From Quercus robur (lineage: Eukaryota > Streptophyta > Magnoliopsida > Fagales > Fagaceae), in the NCBI RefSeq assembly GCF_932294415.1, contig NC_065538.1:41732843-41796842 (forward strand): a stretch of DNA of 64,000 nt, read 5' to 3'. Made by a program: the position numbers and the translations under genes. Shown here in pieces: positions 37,901 through 48,424 of this stretch (within the stretch, counting starts at the first letter, position 1; each line of letters opens with the position of its first letter). Under the pieces are notes generated by a model that was not told the DNA's origin, did no database searches, and saw only the letters and a list, made by a program, of their open reading frames with translations.

Positions 37901-40900
37901 ATTAAAGTGCCTTCCCCCTTGGAGTCTTTCCTCTGGAGGTGGACTGGAAGCCCTTCCTTTTTGGCCAGTCTTCCCAGCCCCCTTCTCTAGGTTACTTATT
38001 TTTTCTTTTATACTAGCCTGCATTCACTTTCCTTCGTCCACGTGTAGGGTCAACCTTTCCAACACTGATACTTGTCCCGTCAATCCAAGACAAAAGTCGT
38101 AGGGAGTGGTTGATAAAGCTAAAGCATACGGCTCTGTTAGGTGCAGAGCTAGGTATGAGGAAGGTAGTAAGGGCAGTCTTTCTTGGATATTTTAGATTTT
38201 CTTTCAAGTTTGTCCCTATACCATTTTTGCCCTTCTTCTTGGTGGAGCTTTGGGTCAGCCGAGGACTGTACTGTCCTCGGCTGCTTCTCCGGGCTAATTT
38301 GTGCTTCACATTATTGAGTTTGGATTGTAACCCTCTTCGGCTTGGGCCTTAGGGCTCTCCATGAATAAATGGGCTCGGCCCATAAATCGTTGGGCCCCAC
38401 AATAGCCCCTCAAAACCCTGCTGTCCGACTTCCTAGTTGGAGAGGGGGGTTTTGATAATATCGAGCCTTTATTATAGCTCATTTAATTCAGCCCTTGACT
38501 GACGCTGGCAACTCTTCACCTGCCCAGGGAATGTACCGGTCTACAAGATATTCCCCTTGATTTGCGCACGATGCGTTTATGCCGTTTGGTTATCTGAAGC
38601 GCGCCTTTAATATCTTCCCTTTACGAGACCTCCCAGGTTCAACGGTTTTTGATGACGTGAGGGAATGAAACGGGCGTATTCATGTTTGCAGATTTCCTTG
38701 GAGATCTGAACTCATTAAGTACTCTTTTCTTCGTCCCCTATATAAAGAGAAGAAACAAGAATTGTTTCTCCCACAGATGAATTCCTTTAATCCCACCAAA
38801 ATTTGAAACCCTTAGATTCCTTCCGGAGTTTACTCTTATTCTCCGGTTATACCTTAACCTGAAACACACTCACCGTAGTAATAAGCAATGAAAAAACTAT
38901 TCCCCTCCCAGAAACACCATGTTCTAACGAAACTCGAAATGGCTCGATCAGGGCAAGGATGGCGGAGACTCAAGATTTGTCTCGCCTTTCTTTCAGCCAA
39001 AATCCGAAGCAGGGACTCGTCACGTCACATTTTTGGCGTGACTGAGCCGAGGACACACATCGTCAGTACTACCCGCTCTCTCATGAGCATATCTAATATG
39101 ACGCCAGTGTGTTAGGAGTCAGGACTGGGGTAGGGACTAAGTGCCCCTGCTTCTTCCTCTCTTCGTTCACTGGCGCCTCCTTCCGCCTCTCTTTCTTCCT
39201 TCTCATCTTTTCCCTCTTCTTCTCCTCCTTCTTTTACTCATGTCCTCCATCTTCTTCATTCATCTCCTTCATCTTCCTCATTCATCTCCTCCATCCTCTT
39301 CTTCCTTGTCCTTCATTTTCTTCTTCCTTCTCCTTCAACTTTTCTAAAGAAAGTTCTTCTCTCAATATGAGCAATACTGAGGCAGAGATTGGAGAGACTT
39401 TGAAGACGAGTTTAAAAGACACCTGACTGTTTACTTATCTGTATTGCGAATATTATTGTTGCTTCGGCAGTTTACCTTTTGTATAGGCTTGTTTAAGCCC
39501 CTCTTTGTATGTTGTAATAATTTTCCATATTAATAAAAATTGTTGTTATTTTACTTCGCATGTTCTGTTTCTATGTTTTTACAAGTTTACAAGCGCTGCT
39601 CGGCACAATAATATAGCATTTGAATCAATGACAACTAAGGCCGAAATACTTGCTAATAAAAAGATGTCACCATAACTTTAATAGCATTATTTGACACAGC
39701 AATGCCTAACTGTGAATAACGATACTTACCCAAAACAATGCCGACATTAGAACTGGATGCTCTATGCGGTGTAGGATATAATCATCCGAAGACATATTTC
39801 CCGCAAGAATGAACAACCCCCGTAGGCTACCAAATAGTGGGGTGTCTCGCCATCATCCTAACACTTTTATCGGCCTCAACATTTTAAAGTATTTGAGCCG
39901 AGGGCTTTCCCCATTTGAGTAGTGGGCGTCCCAATAGGTTTGAGTCCGAGGACTTCACAACGCCTTGGTTCTGTCCAAAACCTAGTTTTGTCACCCAGGT
40001 AGTTGGTTTCCCTATAGGCTTGAGTCCGAGGACTTCACAACGCCTTGGTTCTATCCAAAACCTAGTTTTGTCACCTAGGTAGTTGGTTTCCCCATAGGCT
40101 TGAGTCCGAAGGCTGTAGTTCAATTTCTCCCTTTCCTCAGGTATTTCGCGAGGTGCCGAGCAGGAGGTTGTCCTCGGCAACGGTTATTCCTCGGCGTGGG
40201 CCATTGTCCCTGGGCCCCTATGCAGAACGGGCCTGGGCCGCGAATTCACTAGGCCCACAACTTAAAGGGTATTTATGTAGTTTTTGGTCACGCAGTACTT
40301 TTTGGCGTCCCAATGTTCGAGGTGCACCTTCTCGAGACTCCTTTAATCCCATGGTTGCAGGTGGCATTGGAGATTGAGCCAGAGCCATCTTGTCTGTAGC
40401 GTTCCTTGGGACGCTGCGTGAATTAAATGCCACCACCTTATCTCTTTAAATAAATAGGAGAGAAAGTTGCTTCACCTACGCACCAATTCTTCAGTTTCCT
40501 CCCAAATCACAACTCCCATATCCAGTGCTATCCCCCCTTAGCATAACATGTTTGAGGCGAGGGTTGGGGAGAAGAAACTCTCTCCGCCACAGAGGCGCCG
40601 TGTCCTCCTAAGACTTAGAATAGTGAGGTACGGGCAAAGGAAGCATAAATTTAAGAGAATACTCCACTTTGACAGAGGGGAAAGGGTGTTTCTCCCTCTT
40701 CTAGTCAAAATCCGAAGCAGGTTCTGTTCATGCCAGGATTTTGGTGTGTCAGAAGAAAGATTCTCCGCCATCAGCGTCTCTGCCTTGTCGCAGGCAAATT
40801 TTTGGTGAAGGTTTCTCAACTTCCGGCTCCCTGCACCTTTCCTTCAGCGGTGTAAGGCTCAAGTTGGGTTTCTTTTGCTGCCTGAGTTATGAGCATATAA

Positions 40901-43900
40901 AGACATTGAGGAAGAACAAGGTCTTGGAGCAGTAGCCAACCTCTCCTCTGATCCACTTCCTCGGCTTTATCTTATTTTCTTGTATCTTTCTTTCTTTTTG
41001 GTTATGTGGTTAGCTTTAGAAGCCAACCTCTCGTCTGTACTGCCTCTTCTGCTTTGTTTTATTCTCTTGTATCTTCCTTTCCAATTATGTAGTGAGCTCT
41101 GACATAAGCTGATTCCAGCTTTTCATTGTACGCTGTACTGTTTCTTTGTTTTAGTGAAAATGGAAACTTACTTACTTGTTTTGAATACTGTTCTTTTGGC
41201 AACACCACTTTGTGAATGGGTGTGCTCCATGTGTTTGTTTCTTCTCGGTGATATTTAAAGCAAGAACCCGTGAAATACAATCCAACTAATTCTAATTTGC
41301 CGACACTACCAGGCATAATAATAACAATTCATAGTAAGTTGAACTTAGGAAACTAACCGAGATAATGGTTGAATGTTCTGTAATAAGTGTGAGAATACTG
41401 CCTGAGAACGACAAATTCTAAATAATTCATCCAAGGGGATGACCGAGCATTGAATGACTTCGCTTATGCTTTTGGAAACATGTTGCTCCATTCCGTACTA
41501 GTCCCTTTGGTGTTGAGGATCCGAGGGCAAACTAGAGAATCCATGTAGTTCCGGAATTAACCCAATTGTTAATGGAGAGTTTTCCTCGGGGAGATTCTAA
41601 GGTCCACGTAACGTAGTTTTTCCTTTTAAATAGTTGGTTTCCCCAGAGGCTTGGGTCCGAAAACCATACAAGGCCTTGGTTCTGCCCAAAACTTGTATTG
41701 TCTTTGTAAGCAGTTGGTTTCCCCAGAGGCTTGGGTCCGAGGACCACACAAGGCCTTGGTTCTGTCCAAAACTTGTGTTCTCTTTGTAAGTAGTTGGTTT
41801 CCCCAGAGGCTTGAGTCCGAGGACCATACAAGGCCTTGGTTCTGTCCAAAACTTGTATTTTTCTTGTAAGTAGTTGGTTTCCCCAGAGGCTTAGGTCCGA
41901 GGACCATACAAGGCCTTGGTTCTGTCCAAAACTTGTATTTTTCTTATAAGTAGTTGGTTTCCCCAGAAGCTTGGGTCTGAGGACCATACAAGGCCTTGGT
42001 TCTGTCCAAAACTTATATTCTCTTTTTAAGTAGTTGGTTTCCCCAGAGGCCTGGGTCCGAGGACCATACAAGACCTTGGTTCTGTCCAAAACTTGTATTC
42101 TCTTTTTAAGTAGTTGGTTTCCCCAGAGGTTTGGGTCCGAGGACCATACAAGGCCTTGATTCTGTCTAAAACTTGTATTTTTCTTGTAAGTAGTTGGTTT
42201 CCCCAGAGGCTTGGGTCCGAGGACCATACAAGGCCTTGGTTCTGTCCAAAACTTGTATTTTTCTTGTAAGTAGTTGGTTTCCCCAGAGGCTTGGGTCCGA
42301 GGACCATACAAGGCCTTGATTCTGTCCAAAACTTGTATTTTTCTTGTAAGTAGTTGGTTTCCCCAGAGGTTTGGGTCCGAGAACCATACAAGGCCTTGGT
42401 TCTGTCAAAAACTTATATTCTCTTTTTAAGTAGTTGGTTTCCCCAGAGGCTTGGGTCCGAGGACCATACAAGGCCTTGGTTCTGTCCAAAACTTGTATTT
42501 TTCTTGTAAGTAGTTGGTTTCCCCAAAGGCTTGGGTCCGAGGACCATACAAGGCCTTGGTTCTGTCCAAAACTTGTATTCTCTTTATAAGTAGTTGGTTT
42601 CCCCAGAAGCTTGGGTCCGAGGACCATACAAGGCCTTGGTTCTGTCCAAAACTTGTATTTTTCTTGTAAGTAGTTGGTTTCCCCAGAGGCTTGGGTCCGA
42701 GGACCATACAAGGCCTTGGTTCTGTCCAAAACTTGTATTTTTCTTGTAAGTAGTTGGTTTCCCCAGAGGCTTGGGTCCGAGGACCATACAAGGCCTTGGT
42801 TGTGTCCAAAACTTATATTCTCTTTTTAAGTAGTTGGTTTCTCCAGAGGCTTGGGTCCGAGGACCATACAAGGCCTTGGTTCTGTCCAAAACTTGTATTT
42901 TTCTTGTAAGTAGTTGGTTTCCCCAGAGGCTTGGGTCCGAGGACCATACAAGGCCTTGGTTCTGTCCAAAACTTGTATTCTCTTTGTAAGTAGTTGGTTT
43001 CCCCAAAGGCTTGAGTCCGAGGACCATACAAGGCCTTGGTTTTGTCCAAAACTTGTATTCCGTTTCTTAATTTACCTACTTCCTAAAGGTTAGCTCCTCG
43101 AATAAGGTGGGGGAAGCTAACTTGATGTTTAAAGCCCCTAGACTTGCTATGCCATTGGCACTACAAGGCGTAGCCCCTAGTGGGAACTTGTGTCGGAACA
43201 ACAACAACGTGTTGCCGGTCGTAAAGGCATCCTCGTAGACCCTTGTTCGATAGAAGCTCAACTCCACCGCCGCTCGAGCTAACGCGCAAGCCTTCCCCAC
43301 AGACGGCGCCAATTGTAGGGTCACGTTTCGCGACGAACCGCAGTAGTGTTGGGTTCGCACGTGAATGGGCCCAAACAATATCATTTGTAGAGAGTGGATT
43401 CGAAAGGCTAGGCTTTAGTTACCCAGCGGTGGTTTTCGTGGTGTTCATATGTGATTAAAGTGCCTTCCCCCTTGGAGTCTTTCCCCTGGAGGTGGACTGG
43501 AAGCCCTTCCTTTTTGGCCAGTCTTCCCAGCCCCCTTCTCTAGGTTACTTATTTTTTCTTTTATACTAGCCTGCATTCACTTTCCTTCGTCCACGTGTAG
43601 GGTCAACCTTTCCAACACTGATACTTGTCCCGTCAGTCCAAGACAAAAGTCGTAGGGAGTGGTTGATAAAGCTAAAGCATACGGCTCTGTTAGGTGCAGA
43701 GCTAGGTATGGGGAAGGTAGTAAGGGCAGCCTTTCCTGGATATTTTAGATTTTCTTTCAAGTTTGTCCCTATACCATTTTTGCCCTTCTTCTTGGTGGAG
43801 CTTTGGGTCAGCCGAGGACTGTACTGTCCTCGGCTGCTTCTCCGGGCTAATTTGTGCTTCACGTTATTGAGTTTGGATTGTAACCCTCTTCGGCTTGGGC

Positions 43901-46516
43901 CTTAGGGCTCCCCATGAATAAATGGGCTCGGCCCATAAATCGTTGGGCCCCACACTTATTATATGACAAATGTATATAGGGGAACAAACAGCAAGAAAAT
44001 GAAAATATAAAAACTAACAAAAATAAGAGAACATCATTTGATGTAGTTATAGAACAAGACTTTTTCATCATATAATTTATGATTTTATAATTTTTTTTTT
44101 TGAAAAATATGAGGATAGTTTAATTAAATACAAGCAATGTGTTCTTAGTTTTGAAAGGTCAACAATTTACTTTGAAATATATTTATAAAATATTTAAAGT
44201 AGTATTCATAGCTTTCATCTTTGGTAATTATTCTTTTGGGAATCTTATATTAATATCTCATTTAACTTCTTTTTTTGCCAGGCATTAGAAGAGAACAGGT
44301 TGTACATTATAGACTACCATGACAAGATCCTTCCATTTCTCAACCAAGTAAACTGTTTTGATGACCGAAAAGCCTATGCTACACGTACAATATTTTTCTT
44401 GACACCAATTGGAACTCTGAAGCCTATTGTGATCGAGCTCAGTCTTCCACCAGTGGATCCAAATTCCCCTGCTAAGCAAGTCCTAACATCCCCAGTGGAT
44501 GCTACCACAACTTGGATGTGGCAGCTTGCCAAAGCCCATGTTTGCTCCAATGACTGTGGTGTTCATCAACTTGTTCATCATTGGTATGTATATTTTTCTC
44601 CTACCGGAATAGAATAGGATTCTCTTTATTTGAAATAAGATGCTGTATTTCATGGTTCAATTTTAGTTTCTGGTATCCAAGAGTGGATATAGCATCTCAT
44701 CATTAAAATTTTAATTGTTTTTATAATTCAATAGTCAAGTCAGGAGAATTTAAAACCTTGATATTTCTATTAAAAACACGAGAAGAAACTAACTAATTAA
44801 GCTATAAGACTTTTGACAATATACACCATTTAATTTGAATACCACATTTTTATGTTGTTTTTATGTTCATAAGTTAACAATTATACATTTCAAAAAATTT
44901 ATACATACCATTTCAATCTAAAATAAGCCAAGTTGCCTCGGTAAAGTCTGTTTGTGACAACATTTTCTATTTAGCTTTTTGACTCATTTGTTTATGTATA
45001 ACTCTTAAAAGCCTCATTTATAGTTGTACTTCAACTAACTTTCAACATACAAGTAATAAGAAAAAGCGCGATGCATGGGTTGATGAATTTTAGTTAAAAC
45101 TTAAAAGAAGGGCGATGGGATTTGTTAAAACTAGTCTTTTAAATTCAAAAATTAACATAGCTTATTCTATGATCTATGTCATCAAGTAAGAAAAATGGTC
45201 AACATAAGCCTTTTAACCAAGTTTTGACAATGATTGAGCAGGTTGCGCACCCATGCATGCATGGAGCCATTTATAATTTCCGCTCACCGTCAGCTAAGTG
45301 TGATGCACCCAATATACAAACTTCTCCATCCTCATATGCGATACACATTGAACATTAACGCATTGGCCCGTCAATATCTCATCAATGCTGAAGGGATCAT
45401 CGAGAATGACTTCACTACTGGTAAGCATTCCATGCTCATTAGCTCCGCTGCTTACAAGGATTGGTGGCGTTTCGATTTAGAGGGCCTTCCCGAAGATCTC
45501 ATTAGAAGGTATGCCAACATGTGTGTCAAATTCTTCAAACGCATATAGCTACTGAAGAATTTATATAATGTTTCTTCTAAAATTATTGTTGTTGACAGAA
45601 ATCATTTTATTTTTTAACTTGTTTTATTATTATTATTATTATTAAATCAATTTCAATTAGATAATAAAGTTTTTTTTTGGAAAGTACTGTTACTGTATGA
45701 GACTGAAAGTTCTATTCCAAAGATAAGTGGATTTTCATTTGGATTTCATTTTCACGTAGGGGTTTGGCAACACGAGATCCGACCCAGCCCCATGGGCTAC
45801 GACTTTTCATTGAAGACTATCCTTACGCAAATGATGGGCTCCTGATATGGTCCGCCATTGAAGAATTGGTTCGGACCTACGTAAACTACTACTATAAAGA
45901 CCCAAGCATGGTTTGTTCTGACTCAGAGCTCCAAGCTTGGTACTACGAGTCTATCAATCTAGGCCATGAAGATTTGAAAAATGCTAGCTGGTGGCCTAGA
46001 CTCTATAGTCCAGAAGATCTTAGCTCTATACTCACCACTTTAATCTGGCTTGCCTCGGCTCAACATGCTGCACTGAACTATGGGCAGTACCCATATGGAG
46101 GACACATCCCAATTCGTCCACCACTTATGAGGAAACTAGTGCCAAAGGAGGATGATCCAGATTACGCAAAATTTGTGGCTGATCCAGAGAAATATTTCCT
46201 ATCAGCATTGCCAAGTCGGTTTCAATCAACAAGGTTTATGGCTGTGATTGATATACTGTCAACACACTCAATTGATGAGGAGTATCTTGGAGAACGAAAA
46301 GACTTGTCAACTTGGTCAGGGGACGGTGAGATCCTAGAGGCATTCTATAGATTTTCAATGGAGATGAAAAGGATTGAGAAGGAGATTGAAAAGAGAAATG
46401 TTGATCCAAATCTAAGGAATAGACATGGGGCTGGTACTACAGCGTATGAGCTGCTTATACCAAGCTCACGTCATGGGGTTACTTGTAGAGGGGTGCCTAA
46501 TAGTATAACAATTTAG
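25119..46516 (+). CDS. LOX2: Linoleate 13S-lipoxygenase, chloroplast type (nine exons)
   Basis: Exons: 25119-25497, 27636-27901, 29686-29923, 30283-30582, 32456-32541, 36563-36670, 44282-44583, 45242-45508 and 45760-46516. They join without a frameshift into 900 codons. The enzyme dioxygenates linolenic and linoleic acid to hydroperoxides, feeding jasmonates and volatile aldehydes. Residues 1 to about 80 are basic and Ser-rich, a likely plastid transit peptide. A PLAT/LH2 barrel follows (about 85-215), then the lipoxygenase domain. All iron ligands are present: His554 and His559 (VHQLVHHW), His751 and Asn755 ([12 protein letters not shown]), and C-terminal Ile900. ENDF in exon 8 keeps the Phe typical of 13-lipoxygenases. 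Oddities: exon 2 lacks about four residues of the usual EGFACGPVHFPCNSW segment; its donor is duplicated; intron 6 is 7.6 kb and holds an LTR element. An ATG at 25032 would add 29 residues but has poorer context. Confidence 0.9.
26115..27030. repeat. Diverged direct repeats in lipoxygenase intron 1
   Basis: Two related segments of about 300 bp (about 26115-26405 and 26710-27030) share GTGCTCATTAAAT, TAGATAGAAGAG, GAGAGTAAAAGATTGAGATT, TTAGGTGGCCTCAT and TTTTGTCTTGTCTCCTAC. The first contains ACTCCCTCCGTTCCAAATTATT-like sequence, the classic plant Stowaway/mariner terminus, but no matching opposite end was found. Confidence 0.75.
27259..27405. repeat. Compound (TA)n/(TG)n/(TCTA)n microsatellite
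   Basis: Alternating TATATA, GTGTGT and TCTATATC runs in intron 1. It gives rise to spurious Tyr/Ile-rich open frames in several phases. Confidence 0.9.
27893..27928 (+). repeat. 18-bp tandem duplication of the exon 2 splice donor
   Basis: TCTGACAAGGTAAACTTT occurs twice in a row. Each copy contains GACAAG|GTAAAC, so there are two equivalent donors at 27901/27902 and 27919/27920. Because 18 is a multiple of 3, use of the second keeps the frame and adds VNFSDK. Confidence 0.9.
27956..28747. other. Intron 2 insert with gene-like segment and (GA)n
   Basis: It begins AGAGCATCTCCATTAGATTAGG, a motif I associate with plant MITE ends. At 28337-28470 is a GC-richer stretch that reads [17 protein letters not shown] and [11 protein letters not shown] in one frame, resembling a captured gene 5' end that I cannot identify. 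A (GA)n run of about 33 units (28523-28588) follows. The other terminus may lie near 29105-29130, but no convincing pair was established. Confidence 0.4.
28748..28936. mobile_element. MITE with CACAATATTTTCACAA termini (copy 1)
   Basis: Imperfect inverted ends: ATGCTACCACAATATTTTCA at the left; reading inward from the right, CCACAACATTTTTTACAATA and then CTTTCACAAG. The core carries TCAAATTAGAACTAGTAACAA. A related copy lies at 32151-32285 in intron 4. Confidence 0.65.
30886..31649. mobile_element. hAT-like TIR element in intron 4
   Basis: The left end AAGGCTGTGTTTGTTTTGGA and the inverted right end AAGTTGTGTTTTGCTCAATG match imperfectly. The sub-terminal AAAATATTTT and TTTTCACTTGAAAATATTTT motifs are typical of the GTGTTTGG class of plant elements. 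The core has a Ser/Leu-rich, gene-like stretch (31090-31340) and a (TC)n run at 31342-31374. No target-site duplication was found. Confidence 0.6.
32151..32285. mobile_element. MITE with CACAATATTTTCACMA termini (copy 2)
   Basis: A shorter relative of the 28748-28936 element. It starts GACATTTTCACAATATTTTC and ends GTGAAAATATTGTAATTAAATGT, and the core contains TTAAATTGGAACTAATAACAA. It lies just upstream of exon 5. Confidence 0.65.
33651..34718. mobile_element. AGGGGTGTGC TIR element, ACCGAA-rich, 10-bp TSD
   Basis: A 1,068-bp element in intron 5 with ends AGGGGTGTGC...GCACACCCCT and long sub-terminal zones made of repeated ACCGAAACCGAACCG / CGGTTTCGGTTCGGT. The flanks are AATTAAAATT at 33641-33650 and 34719-34728, a perfect 10-bp direct repeat (9-bp Mutator-type duplication plus one matching base is also possible). 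The core includes a tRNA-like piece (about 33865-33945, B-box GGTTCGAGCC) and a TTCTTTTC-rich, 5'-UTR-like stretch. Confidence 0.85.
34823..34905. repeat. (TC)n(TA)n microsatellite
   Basis: About 29 TC units followed by about 12 TA units in intron 5. Confidence 0.9.
35104..35900. mobile_element. GGGCTGGG/CCCATGGGC inverted-repeat element
   Basis: The two ends are inverted and rich in GGCCCATGGGCTGGG, GGGCTATT and CCCATGGGC motifs (35104-35285 and 35690-35900), around an AT-rich core. The outer edges read AAAATGGTCATCAATGGGCT and, inverted, AAAATGGGTCACCAAATAGC. No confident target-site duplication was seen. It looks like a non-autonomous DNA element in intron 5. Confidence 0.55.
36166..36334 (+). 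mobile_element. tRNA-derived SINE with 17-bp TSD
   Basis: It has an A-box-like TTGGTGTGATGG, a B-box GGTTCAAGTCTCC about 60 bp later, and an A-rich 3' tail (AAAAAATAAAAAAATAAAA). The flanking direct repeats AATTCTARTACCCATTT at 36149-36165 and 36335-36351 differ at one base. The element is complete and lies in intron 5, about 230 bp before exon 6. Confidence 0.85.
37761..38401 (-). repeat. 3' LTR (641 bp) of the 80-bp-array element
   Basis: On the minus strand it starts TGTGGGGCCCAACGATTT and ends GTGACCCTACA. A near-identical copy lies at 43314-43954. Confidence 0.93.
38402..41629. other. Non-coding interior with promoter-like plus-strand segments
   Basis: Two plus-strand stretches look like promoters with leaders: CCTATATAAAGAGAAG near 38738 and CTCTTTAAATAAATAGGAG near 40441. 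Each is followed about 150 bp or less later by an ATG (38888, 40548) and related but diverged sequence (CAAAATCCGAAGCAGG in both). 39140-39350 is a CTTCTTCCTCC-rich tract. The region ends in 80-bp-related units at 39900-40110. I recognise no protein family here. Confidence 0.5.
41630..43065. repeat. 18-copy tandem array, exact 80-bp period
   Basis: Copies of TAGTTGGTTTCCCCAGAGGC followed by TTGGGTCCGAGGACCATACA and AGGCCTTGGTTCTGTCCAAA occur every 80 bp, from 41630 to 42990, with few substitutions. The minus strand has no fixed stop in the unit. Because 80 is not a multiple of 3, each reading frame cycles through all three phases and gives an 80-residue super-repeat. The longest uninterrupted stretch is 265 codons (41532-42329). 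It is probably a property of the repeat rather than a real protein. Confidence 0.95.
43294..43311 (-). promoter_or_regulatory. Primer binding site of the 80-bp-array element
   Basis: TGGCGCCGTCTGTGGGGA on the minus strand, two bases from the 5' LTR. It is a common primer site of plant Ty3/gypsy-type elements. This intact site fixes the orientation of the element. Confidence 0.85.
43314..43954 (-). repeat. 5' LTR (641 bp) of the 80-bp-array element
   Basis: It aligns with 37761-38401 without indels. The 11 differences I found are all transitions. Confidence 0.93.
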
Positions 46517-46839
46517 GGATATAATAATGGAGAATAACCCATCTCTGTTGTTTCACATTTTTAACAACTTTGTCTTCTCTATAAGCATAAGGAGATAAAA
46601 TGATAAATGAAAGGATAAACTAAAACAAATTAAGTTTGATATTCTTATTTAGCAAAATAAATAAAACAAAGTGGGAGATGGGTTTTCAATTCATGTAATA
46701 GTTTTATTTTATTTTAATATGTTACAGCTTTTCCAATGTATGCATTTATTTACAGAAAATATACACACAAAAGAAATTCATATTCTAAATATATAATTAT
46801 GTGTAACTATGTAATTCACTCCTTAATGGAGAATTAGGA
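46517..46839. other. Lipoxygenase 3' flank
   Basis: AT-rich sequence after the stop codon. It contains AATAAATAAAAC near 46654 as a possible polyadenylation signal and T-rich stretches after it. Nothing else is recognised. Confidence 0.5.
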
Positions 46840-47092
46840 TTTGCATGATCCTTCCTATCATCAACAGTTCCTTGATCATTGCTAGGATCATTATATAGTT
46901 CCTTGATCCTCATCGCTTCTTTAATTTTTTTCAAGAAGTAATTCATTTATCCTTGGTGTGATCTTTATCATTGCTAACACACCCCCACATGACTTCGGTC
47001 ATGAACTATGAGCTTGGATTTGAGAAGCTTGACTCGATAATTGGTGAGGCCCTTGGTGAACACATCATCAATTGTAGATTTTGGTCTACAAT
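46840..47092 (-). mobile_element. Copia RNase H tail and start of 3' LTR
   Basis: On the minus strand, 47092-46974 reads VFTKGLTNYRVKLLKSKLI then VHDRSHVGVC and a stop, the usual C-terminus of a plant Ty1/copia polyprotein. TGTTAGCAATGATAAAG, overlapping the stop, looks like the beginning of the 3' LTR, which is cut off at about 46840. The upstream part is replaced by the LINE. Confidence 0.65.
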
Positions 47093-47275
47093 GTTAAGAT
47101 AGAAAACAAATTATTTCTTTAAGGGTGTTCAGGTCTTTTTCGTGCATGGCTATGTGTCAACCGTTGGTGGAGTGGCGTTAGTAGATCTGAATTTGTTTTT
47201 GAGAGGTGTGTTCTAAGTTTAATCGGTAAGTTCCTCACTTGCAAACCGTTTAATAAGAGGGCTGCTCTAAGCACA

Positions 47276-48424
47276 ATGAAGAGAGCGCAGGGATTGGAGA
47301 ATAAAATACAGATTGTGGACGTCGGGGCAAACCTCTTTCAGTTTAAGTTTCCAACCAAATTTGATTTGGAAAGGGTTTTGAAAAGTGGGCCGTGGACTTT
47401 TGATAACCAAGTTTTATTACTAGTCCAATGGAAAGCTGGGATGACTGCAAGCAATGTCAAGTTTGATTCAGCGTCCTTTTGGGTGCAAATTTGGGGAGCC
47501 CCGTTTGATATGGTCTCTCCAAAAGTAGCAAAGGAAATAGGTAGCCAGTTGGGAGTTGTTGAAGAAGTGGAGAAGAGGCTGAAACAGGATACTCCAGGCC
47601 TTTTTATGAGAGTAAAGGTGGTGCTGCCTATATCAAAACCGCTTCGGAGAGGGGCTTTTGTTGCTGGATCAAGTGGACAAAGGACATGGGTTTCATTCAG
47701 GTACGAAAGGCTTGCTTTGTTTTGTCACCACTGCGGTTTGCTTGGCCACGACCTCAAACATTGTGCTCAGCATTTCGCGCTAACAAAGGGAAGTAGAGAT
47801 GTTGCTTGCTAGTATGGGGAATGGATGAAGGCCTCAAGGAGTCGTGGTCAGTCTCCAAACCGGAGAGACCAAGTTCGAGATGTGGATGACCAAGGGAATA
47901 CTGAAAGGAGAACACCGCAGCAACACCAGAATGAGATGGTTGGGATGGCAAACGGCAGTGGTAGGGATGAGTCAGAGATTAGGGACGGAGGAGACATGTG
48001 CATTAATGAAGCTAACGTGAATCAAGGGACTGGTCCAGAAGTATTGTTGGCGCGTCCCGTGAATCAGGCAGAGCAGGGTACGGCCAAAGATGTGATGGAG
48101 AAGAGCACGTTGGATGAGATGGTTGGGCCAAGTTTGGATGGGCTGAAAGCATCAGATGGGCCTATAAATGAAAGTGGAAAAAACAAGTCTCAAGGGGCTG
48201 ATAAGCAACGGACGTGGACCAGGCGTGCCTCTATGGATTATGGGCCTGTGGAGAATTTAAAGGAGAATGCAAAATTAATATTGGGCAAACGTATGAACAC
48301 AACACAGCAGCAGGCAAGTTGTGATAGTCTGGAAGAGCAAGCAGGTAAGAGGTTAAAAACTGAGGATGTTCCACAATCAACTGAAGCGGTGGGGGTGTCG
48401 GAACACCCCTGCCGAGTGCAATGA
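47276..48424 (+). pseudogene. LINE ORF1 (DUF4283 plus CCHC-like zinc knuckle)
   Basis: Reads through as 382 codons interrupted by one in-frame TAG (47810-47812), where a Gln codon is likely (DVAC-stop-YGEWMKA). The N-terminal half has LERVLKSGPWTFDNQVLLLV and FWVQIWGAPFDMVSPKV, typical of the DUF4283 nucleic-acid-binding domain. A zinc knuckle CHHCGLLGHDLKHC follows. The C-terminal half is polar and low in motifs. Homology continues upstream (about 47190-47275, LIGKFLTCKPFNKRAAL), so the original start is lost. The stop codon overlaps the ORF2 start as ATGA, suggesting coupled translation of the ancestral element. Confidence 0.8.

Larger units (their letters stand above)
37761..43954 (-). mobile_element. 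Complete non-coding LTR retrotransposon with 80-bp array
   Basis: LTRs of 641 bp (37761-38401 and 43314-43954) flank 4.9 kb and are bracketed by CTTAT (37756-37760 and 43955-43959). A primer site (43294-43311) at the right LTR and a purine tract (TTTTGAGGGGCTAT) at the left LTR set minus orientation. No gag or pol motif was found. The interior holds the 18-copy 80-bp array, older relatives of it at about 39900-40110, and a diverged internal duplication (38880-39080 and 40540-40800). It sits in intron 6 of the lipoxygenase, antisense to that gene. The LTRs differ at only 11 positions by eye, so it is fairly young. Confidence 0.93.

Noticed and set aside
39109-39426. Overlapping Ser/Leu/Phe-rich open frames as a secreted protein.
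   Set aside because: They come from a CTTCTTCCTCC-rich tract that stays open in more than one frame.
41532-42329. A 265-codon minus-strand open frame and similar overlapping ones encoding repeated peptides.
   Set aside because: They arise from the 80-bp tandem array being stop-free in several phases inside a non-coding LTR element. There is no independent sign of a gene.
41630-43065. A regular direct-repeat array reminiscent of CRISPR.
   Set aside because: Whole 80-bp units are repeated with no unique spacers, in a eukaryotic LTR element.
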